Translations under genes and position numbers: made by a program | Assembly (NCBI GenBank): GCA_028641055.1 | Contig: CM054061.1 | Coordinates: forward strand, 115,948,019 to 116,012,018 | Source of the DNA: Alopecurus myosuroides | Lineage: Eukaryota; Streptophyta; Magnoliopsida; Poales; Poaceae | DNA: 64,000 nt | Reading direction: 5' to 3' | Shown here: positions 57,337 to 64,000 of the stretch, one piece after another | Layout: each line of letters starts with the position of its first letter | How positions within the stretch are numbered: position 1 is the stretch's first letter | The notes under the pieces: generated by a model | What the model was told of the DNA's origin: nothing | The model's input: the letters and a program-made list of their open reading frames with translations, nothing else | Databases searched by the model: none

Positions 57337-59870
57337 CCGAACCTGGAGTGGTGGAGACATGGCTCCAATCTCACCTTGTCCCAATCCAGCTTTTTGATAT
57401 CCTCATTGAAGTATGGTTCCTTGAACTTTCCTTTACACTGTCCATTGGACTGTCCGCCTTTGCCAAAGGCGGCATTTAGCTCCTTCTGGAGGTTTTGGGG
57501 GATCCTAATTAGGCTTTCGATCAACCTTTCGCTGTCTTCGACTGTTTATGTATTGGTCAAATTTTTCGGCATTCAGGTCGTCCGCCATTGCGTTCTTATT
57601 GGCGGTTGCCAACATGGATCCAAGGTTCGGGTGGTCGGATGTGGTAATCATTAATTTGACCAATCCGTTCCTCAGGCCATTGATGAACGCATCCATTGCT
57701 TGTACTTACCCCCTCATAGCTATTCATCAACAAGTTCCATCGTGGGATGTAATCCATGTCGGTTTCATTGTCGTACTAGACGCAGTTTTGCAGCTCATTG
57801 ATGCTCTTGGGGCGTTTGTACGTACCCCAAAAATGTTGAGTGAATGCCACGGCATGTATTTCCAGTTGTTTATAGACTTTGGCGGAAGGTTTTCAATCCA
57901 TGTTCTTGCTCCTTGGATTACATCAAGGGAAAGAAACACAATGCTTCTAGATTTGAGCTGCCATTGATTTTCACATCCATGTGATAGTCTGACCGCCAAG
58001 TATCTTGGCTGGTAGATCCGCTGTAGCGCTCATGCGTTGCTCTAATTTTGGTGAATCCTTCTTGGAGCTCTAGATGCCGGATATTATCGACGAAAGACTT
58101 TGGCCCTAGGTTGTTTGCATCTTTGGCTGCTTTCATCGCATTCCACATTGCCCGTGCGTCGGAGTGCGCGGATCTAGAGTGGTGTGAGACACTATTTCTC
58201 GAGTACTCGCGTCGTGGTTCGGCATCCGCCTTTGGCACCGGTACATTCTGCGATCTAGGGACGTTCTTGCTCTATGTCTTCCCCCATTGCCACGTTGTGG
58301 TGAACGTGAGCGCTCCTGTCTTTGCCGTCCCGCTGACATTCCGCGTCCGCCATTAGGATTTTCTAGAGGCGGCACGTTATCCCTATGTTTGGCAGTACGG
58401 GTTTAGTGAGGAATATCCTCCTTATGAGGGGCTGGTTTTTTTCTCTCGACTTTTCCCTCATGCTTTCCGTGGTTGGACCATGTCTTTCACACTTTGTCAT
58501 CCTTTTGTACCTTAGCCTTTTATTTTGGGGCTTTGGTAGCACTAGGAACGATGGTTGTTGTCTGGGTTATGCAGAGCTAGGAATTCTCTAACAGCTTTCC
58601 GGAGCGTGTTTTGCCATTTTGTTGTTGTACCAAAGCCTGGCTTAGCAGCATGTTCCCGTATTTTATTTTTTCTTTTGACGAGTAGAGATCATCGTTCATG
58701 ATCTCGTAAGCTACTTACGAAGTTCTTAACATGATTTCTCCTTTCGCATTCTTGCGGGTTGAGTTTTGCGTCCAGTTGTCGGCCACCACCCGACGGAGAG
58801 CTAGGTCTTTTTCATCCGCCGTTGATTTGGCAGTTTTTGACTTGATGGCGGGTCACTTGATCCGTTTCGCGTATTCTTTGACGGAAGCCTAAGCCTCCTC
58901 AATGGCTTCCTGTGAACTTTTCAATTCCTTGCGCTTGTTTCCAGGTAGTCTGTCTATTTCATCAACAGCTGGCGTCAGGCTTCCAGGAATTTTGGGGGTT
59001 TCGCTGGATCAACTAGGGTTCAGAGTAACGTGTACTCGACTACTCGTAGATCTCCTCTATGATTTCTAGAGGCGGTGAGGGTTTTTTCTTCACACGAACA
59101 TCTTTTGTACCGCTAGTTCCGCCTTCTTCGAACACCCTATCTTGAAGATCCAGCTTCCGGGGTATTGTTGTTGACGTCTTTTTTTGGCGGATCTGCCTTC
59201 CAGGGTGGTGGAGGCGGCGACTTCGACTTTGCCTTCCGAAATTGTGCTTCCAGAGAGGGATGATTTTGTTTCTGGCCATCCGGCAATGCGGCTGTCAGCT
59301 TTTCGAGGGCTTGCTCCTTCTTGGAGGGTGTTTGTTCATCCCCATCTGCTGGTTTTGCCGGTGCTGTCATATAGACACTATTCGAGCATTTAGTAGATTT
59401 CCGGACCTTCTCAGCAAAACCGGTGCCATCGTCATCAGAATCGCTTCCGGCTTTCGAATCTAGTTTACCGTCAATGGCGGCTAGTATTGATTCAGATTCA
59501 TAGCTTTCTTTCAAAGGCTCAGCTTAGACCATACCAACAAACATAGATCTAGTAACTTGCATAGAAGGTTTAACTGTAGATCTACATGGGCGATGTGTCT
59601 TCTCGTTACCTTTGCTTGTTGGGTGGTGGGAGGGAGCAAAAAAAATTACTCCTTCCTCGAAATCCCATTGCCTTCGCCGTTAGCTCGACGAAGATGTTGA
59701 GGTTGCCGATCAGGACGACATAGGAGCAGGCGAGGTGGTTACGCTCCGGTGTTACCGTGCTGTTGTTGACGAGGTAGTCAATGTATGGTCCCAGAACAGC
59801 GATTCCGACTGCGATTGTGTCACCAATGCCGCCCAGGAGACCTGCCTTGAAGGTCACCCGAACGTCGCTA
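57337..59870 (-). pseudogene. Old TAT gag
   Basis: Minus-strand gag, homologous to the young copy. The N-terminal block is at 59857-59620 (GLLGGIGDTIAVGIAV, AKAMGFRGRSNF). An acidic spacer is at 59514-59137 (SILAAIDGKLDSKAGSDSDD). An RS-like basic region is near 58375-58200. The gag core is at 58238-57700 (GPKSFVDNIRHLELQEGFTK, YSGSTSQDTW, RGARTWIENLPPKSINNW). The knuckle start (LEPCLHHSRFGA) is at the left edge, where the Athila-like element cuts the gene. Multiple frameshifts and stops. Confidence 0.8.
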
Positions 59871-59888
59871 GCCCCATGGTGGGCTCCA
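59871..59888 (-). other. Old TAT primer binding site (diverged)
   Basis: The minus strand reads TGGAGCCCACCATGGGGC; two changes from the young copy's primer site. It lies two bases from the LTR end at 59891. Confidence 0.7.
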
Positions 59889-59890
59889 AA

Positions 59891-60327
59891 TGATGTGTTC
59901 CATGAGTAGGTTTCCCGGAAGGGGGAGCCATCTCATCGAGGAAGAACTGTGGGGGAGCGCTTTGGGGCGAGGAGACAGAGGTTTTACCAAGTTTAGGCGG
60001 AGGGCTCTCTACTTCCTGCAAATAAACTATGATGGTGTATCACCGGCACAGGTTACAATTACCTAGGTAGATTGAGTCTAGATATAATCTGCCTAGGGTT
60101 TCTCCCGCCCAACTTTATATAGAGAGCTATATCAGGTCTTATAGGGATATCAATTGTACAAACAACCAAACCTACAATCTACGGGATCCCAAGATCCAGA
60201 TGGGCTTGTGGCCGTCATTCCAGATGTCTTCTTACTCTTCGTCCCAATTGGGCCTCTGGTCTTGGGCCTGCCTTCATGGTCTGCCTTCTGGATGCCGGAA
60301 GATACCCCATTCTAGATATCTCCGACA
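59891..60327 (-). mobile_element. 5' LTR of the old TAT element
   Basis: 437 bp; on the minus strand starts TGTCGGAGATATC and ends ACACATCA. TATA-type motif at 60113-60121. It aligns with 26176-26641 with many substitutions and deletions, so the element is old compared with the young TAT. Confidence 0.8.
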
Positions 60328-60874
60328 CAACGTGAATGAAAACATCCATCTCATCTGAAATGAGCATCTGGAAGACTTCTTCAAATGTCTTCTCCACTTA
60401 CATCATATTGTAGCAAACAAAAAATCGAAATTAAGGCGATTTAAATGGCATGAGGAGTGTGCCAAGTGCTTTCTTTTCTGGAATCGAAAAACCAATATCC
60501 TTAAGCCTTTGCAGTATCCCCGTAAACTTGTCTTTGTGATTCCTCAATGGCTCAAGGCACTTGAGTTTGCACCTCAACAATTTAGCATTAATCTTATGAG
60601 GACCATGACGGATTTTCATAGATAACCGATCCTTCAGACCTTCCGTGAGACGGAAGGGGCGATGGTGTGGGTAACAATAACCAGATCAGATTTCACCCTA
60701 TCCAACATGATCACATAAACTTGATACTCATCACCTCCCAATGGAGAATATTCTCCATCTTGTGCTGGGAACATCTATCAGATCGTGAACTCAATCACAT
60801 ATGTTCACGTTTTCCTTAGTTAATTTGTTTATCCCCGACAACTTATTTAGACTTATGTTTTCATCAGGATCCAT
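60328..60874 (-). pseudogene. Copia gag fragment (Angela/BARE-like)
   Basis: Minus-strand gag start MDPDENISLNKLSG (ATG at 60872-60874), then broken frames including LKDIGFSIPEKKALGTLLMP and FEEVFQMLISDEMDVFIH up to the old TAT insertion at 60327. I assign it to the Angela/BARE group from the LTR beside it and the gag phrases. Stops and frameshifts throughout. Confidence 0.5.
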
Positions 60875-61065
60875 CTCTACAATAAAAAAGTTTATTTATA
60901 CTCTATATTTCAAAATTAATTTGCACTACTTAATTCAATAAAATTGAAATTAAGTTATGCTCCCACTGAAACTAATATTACAGAAATTTCTAATATACTT
61001 GCACAAGCTTATGCAATACCCACACAAAATTATGCTCTAGATGCAATTGTATCTACGCATAGTAC

Positions 61066-61076
61066 GCTCTGATACA
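61066..61076 (-). other. Primer binding site of the right Copia LTR
   Basis: The minus strand reads TGTATCAGAGC, one change from the tRNA-iMet site, two bases from the LTR edge at 61079. It marks the LTR to its right as a 5' LTR on the minus strand. Confidence 0.65.
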
Positions 61077-61078
61077 GC

Positions 61079-63129
61079 TGTTGTTCTACACTGTGGAATT
61101 TTTTTAAAAAAATCCCTACGTAGTCCGCTAAGATCCCTATGCAGATAACGAGGCATGCCCATACATGCAAGGATCGGGATCATAAATCAAGAGGTAGCGG
61201 AATCGATGTAGTCAAAGAAGATATCTGAACACTCATAGATCCTGACAACTAGGCCTAGTTGCAAGGATGTCTCTAAGCCTTCCTCGTCAAGGATCACACG
61301 TGCAGTACCTATTATGGTGTGCACGCGTATGCTCATATCAACCCGTCAACTCTCCGTCGTACAGGACTCGACAACAACGAAGAGAGACAGCCTTTCGGCA
61401 TTGCTAATTTGGTAACACTAATCGACGTCCATTAGAGATATATGAATATGGAAGTTCTCAACACATGAGAGAGAATTTCTAATTAGAGCTAGATCTAATC
61501 GGGAGAGTAGAACTCTAAACCCAATTAGAAGAGGCTCTAATTCAATTAAAGGGTATCTAATTAGAAGGTATATTTAGTTCATCTAATTCTGAGAGAGAGA
61601 TGCTTCTCCAAATTATTATTTATCTCATAGCCTTGGGTCCTTTTATAGTTGTACGAATGAGGAGAGTTTCCAAAGGGGAGAGGGAGTACTAGTTTACCTA
61701 GGAGTGGGCTTGGCCGCACCCCTCCTCCTAGCCCAACTCGGATTAGACCAAGTGGAGTCCAATCCCACCTCCCTCTTTCCTTTTTCCGTTTTCCCTTTTT
61801 TGTTTTATATTTTTCTCTCCAATTAAATTCAAGAAAAAACTGGGATATCAAATACAAATATTTCGAACCCTGGGACCCACCTGGTAGCTTCTAAAATTAG
61901 GGTACGGCCATGAGGGGCATTCCTTCCCCGTTCGGTACTCCCTGCCCCCTTCTTAGTTTTTGCCTGAAACTCTTACGGAACCTATGAACCAATGTATAAA
62001 ATCATCAATATTAGCTAGTGATGTTAGAAACATATTTATAACATCTCGGGACATCTCATGTCCTCTGATGTCTCTCATGTAAATTCTTCCATACACCGGT
62101 ATAATTTCTCCCTTATAGTAACTTCCCCAAAACTACTCCCATTGACACCGGAATTTTTTCTCTGACATTGTAACGACATTGAACATTCATAAAACCAATA
62201 ACAACATATTAATTCTCTCAATTAAAGGTTGACACAGATTAAGTGTGTTACTCTTAAAGGCTCGATAACACACAAACATGTTTGTGATCTTACCGAACAA
62301 TAACCAACAACGGGACCGTGGACACCCATGATGGATCATATGTGTTCACGAAGAATGACGGAACCTTATAAGTTACTCATTACACTTATTCCTTAACTTC
62401 ACTATACCAATGGTATCACGAGTTGAGACTATGTGATCTTGTCTAATCAAACTCTTTGATCATAACACATATAGAACTCGTTACCGATATCGTTCTTTAT
62501 CTCATCCATAACCCCGATGTCCTTGTGATAAATCACTCTGTGTCTGTCCAGACGATTGGTTCACATCAGCGATATTGAGAGGGCCTAGAGTGTGTATATC
62601 TCTATCGTCTAGAGAAGTTAAGTACTATTCTTGAACGATATCAGTTTCATTATACTTTCTAGATTATACCCAGAAATCACCGTTATGATCCCCAGTTACG
62701 GAAAGACGGTTGATGACATCCAAAGTATAACTTTCGATTGTGCGGTCACTAGATATTACCATTGTATAGGAATTATAGTCATAGTTTGCTAAATACATAA
62801 CAAATTCTTCGTCTCTCTCAGCAACAACATATACTTGGGTCGGCTCGGTACTATTGTTACCCTAACAATGAACTCTTATGTTTTGCTATACTTTTCGTCA
62901 AGTAAATGATCAATAAAATATGACCATCTCACAAACCATAAGCTAATCTTAGAGACAATATTAGGCACTCTTGTTTGTTTATGTCTTCACACCCACACAA
63001 AGAGTTTTCTTTGAAAACTCACGTTTCAATTGCTATAGCGGTTGTAGCATGATGACATAAAATTAATTATGAACTTGGAGATAAAATAGTAACTGGAGAT
63101 TACTGTCTCTAGGTCATATCTCCAAAATG
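61079..63129 (-). mobile_element. 5' LTR of an Angela/BARE-like Copia
   Basis: On the plus strand it begins TGTTGTTCTACAC and ends with a GTCATATCTCCAAAA block, which on the minus strand resembles the TTGGAGATATGACC start of Angela/WIS-type LTRs. About 2.05 kb. The pentamer TTTAC follows (63130-63134) and also occurs at 23037-23041. The exact outer terminus (AAAATG rather than CA) is unclear. No coding sequence. Confidence 0.6.
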
Positions 63130-63134
63130 TTTAC

Positions 63135-63225
63135 AAATTCGTCGGTGCATCAAGTCATGCTTCCACATCACATGGATGGATTCGGACACGGCCGGACCAA
63201 ATGTGTCGGCGCGTTGGATATGCTC
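63135..63225 (+). mobile_element. MITE-like element, right part
   Basis: Ends GCGCGTTGGATATGCTC, the inverted match of GAGCATCTCCAACGCGC at 22723, followed by TTG where the left side has TTA. The left part plus this gives an element of about 410 bp. Confidence 0.5.
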
Positions 63226-63228
63226 TTG

Positions 63229-64000
63229 GGGGAGCAAATTCACTAGCAGGAGCCACTCTACATCTCCGAATAGAAACCTGCAGAACCCCCTCCCCCAGAT
63301 AACTTCTAGGTGAAATCAATGAACGAATAATCCTCCGTGTTCTTACATAGTAATGAGAAGGCCTAACACTTTTATTAGTAACGACGGTGTTGATTCCCCA
63401 TTTTTCCTCCACGCCAAATCCCTAGCCCCTCCGGAGAGAACAGAGGCGACGTGGGGACACGATGCACGGCGGAGGTACTATGTCGTGGTCCATAGGGTCT
63501 TCTTCCCCTGAGTTCTGTTAAGCTAGCAGTACGTGGGGCGCAAATGATAGGTCGCATGTCCCATATGGTGAGGGCGCCATGTCCTACGAGCCGACGATGT
63601 TCTGCTGGTGCGATCCGCAGCGGAAGGCGCCTAGGTGGTCTCCTAGAGCCATCAGAACCAAGGGAGGAGGTACTACGCTTATGGTGTTGCTGTGGTGAGC
63701 TCTCTCCTTCTTTGCTCACACTTGTCCGTTGTTGAAAGAGCATATCTCGCCTAAATATGTTTTGTGTGTTCGATCACAAAATTTGTATGATTTAACTATG
63801 TGCTAATATTGCTAGTACATCTTGCTATTTTTATTGATGGTGGACGTTTCCCAAAAAGGGAGAAAAGATTGAAGAATGAACATAGAGGTGGTTGCAGAAA
63901 ACTCAAGGACGGTGTCTTTCGTGATCTAGGCTGGAGCCTCGAGACTCTAGATTTAATTCAAAGAAGGTCGTGATGTATCATGCACTGGAGCCCCTACGGA
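63229..64000. other. Flank with no assignable gene
   Basis: Mixed-composition sequence outside the nested block. A plus-strand frame from 63579 reads MSYEPTMFCWCDPQRKAPRW, vaguely like the start of a GRF-type zinc finger (C-x-C then a KAPRW-like phrase), but no matching second half is seen. I cannot support a gene call. A GAGCATATCTCG-like motif at 63739 resembles the Harbinger-type termini to the left, but no partner is visible. Confidence 0.25.

Larger units (their letters stand above)
26176..60327 (-). mobile_element. Old TAT-clade Gypsy element carrying several nested insertions
   Basis: Minus-strand order: 5' LTR (60327-59891), primer site, gag (59870-57337), then gag tail/protease, RT, RNase H and integrase (45570-41480). 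Next come an antisense ORF on the plus strand (37051-40770) and the 3' LTR (26641-26176). The RT-RNase H-integrase order and the antisense ORF between pol and the 3' LTR are typical of grass TAT elements. Without its three inserts it is about 11.8 kb. Flanking pentamers are TAGCG (26171) and CAACG (60328), which could be one TSD with two transitions. All genes are decayed. Confidence 0.8.

Overview
This window looks like intergenic DNA from a large grass genome, probably Pooideae and most likely Triticeae. That call rests on the retrotransposon families present: a SIRE/Maximus-type Copia, an Athila/Sabrina-like Gypsy, TAT-clade Gypsy elements with an antisense ORF, and a Tekay-type element ending in TGTAACATCCC. 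I see no ordinary host gene, tRNA, rRNA or CRISPR. Nearly every base belongs to a transposon nested inside another, so the useful annotation is the nesting order, the element boundaries and the decay state of each coding region.

Left block (1-22722). A minus-strand Gypsy-type element without recognisable genes has LTRs of about 6.5 kb (complete copy 5704-12215; partial copy 1-3858) around only 1.85 kb of internal DNA. Each LTR carries, on the opposite strand, a gene-like unit with a GC-rich first exon, a long intron and an AATAAA end. This element inserted into the extra 3' ORF of a minus-strand SIRE/Maximus-like Copia (12216-21939), whose 3' LTR must lie off the window. The Copia lies in a Harbinger-like DNA element whose right end is near 22722.

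Right block (22723-63225). The outermost layer is a small TTA-flanked MITE-like element, split into 22723-23041 and 63135-63225. It holds old Copia sequence with Angela/BARE-like LTRs (23042-26175 and 60328-63129). Inside that is an old, decayed minus-strand TAT Gypsy (26176-60327, about 11.8 kb without its inserts). The old TAT contains three insertions: a young plus-strand TAT (27105-36964, TSD CCCTC), a solo LTR (39985-40666), and an Athila/Sabrina-like element (45576-57331, TSD GCGCC). The last of these carries its own 3.5-kb solo LTR (50532-53988, TSD AATAA).

The most striking feature is in the young TAT. It has lost RNase H and integrase, and a TAG separates protease from RT. Yet it keeps an apparently intact antisense gene with its own TATA box. 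Its six exons (35859-32925, minus strand) have GT-AG introns and splice in frame to 830 codons. The old TAT has a decayed homologue on the plus strand (37051-40770). The young element landed about 60 bp downstream of that homologue's TATA box. Two unrelated retrotransposon families here therefore carry intron-containing, promoter-bearing units antisense to their own genomic RNA. That orientation would protect the introns from removal during retrotransposition.
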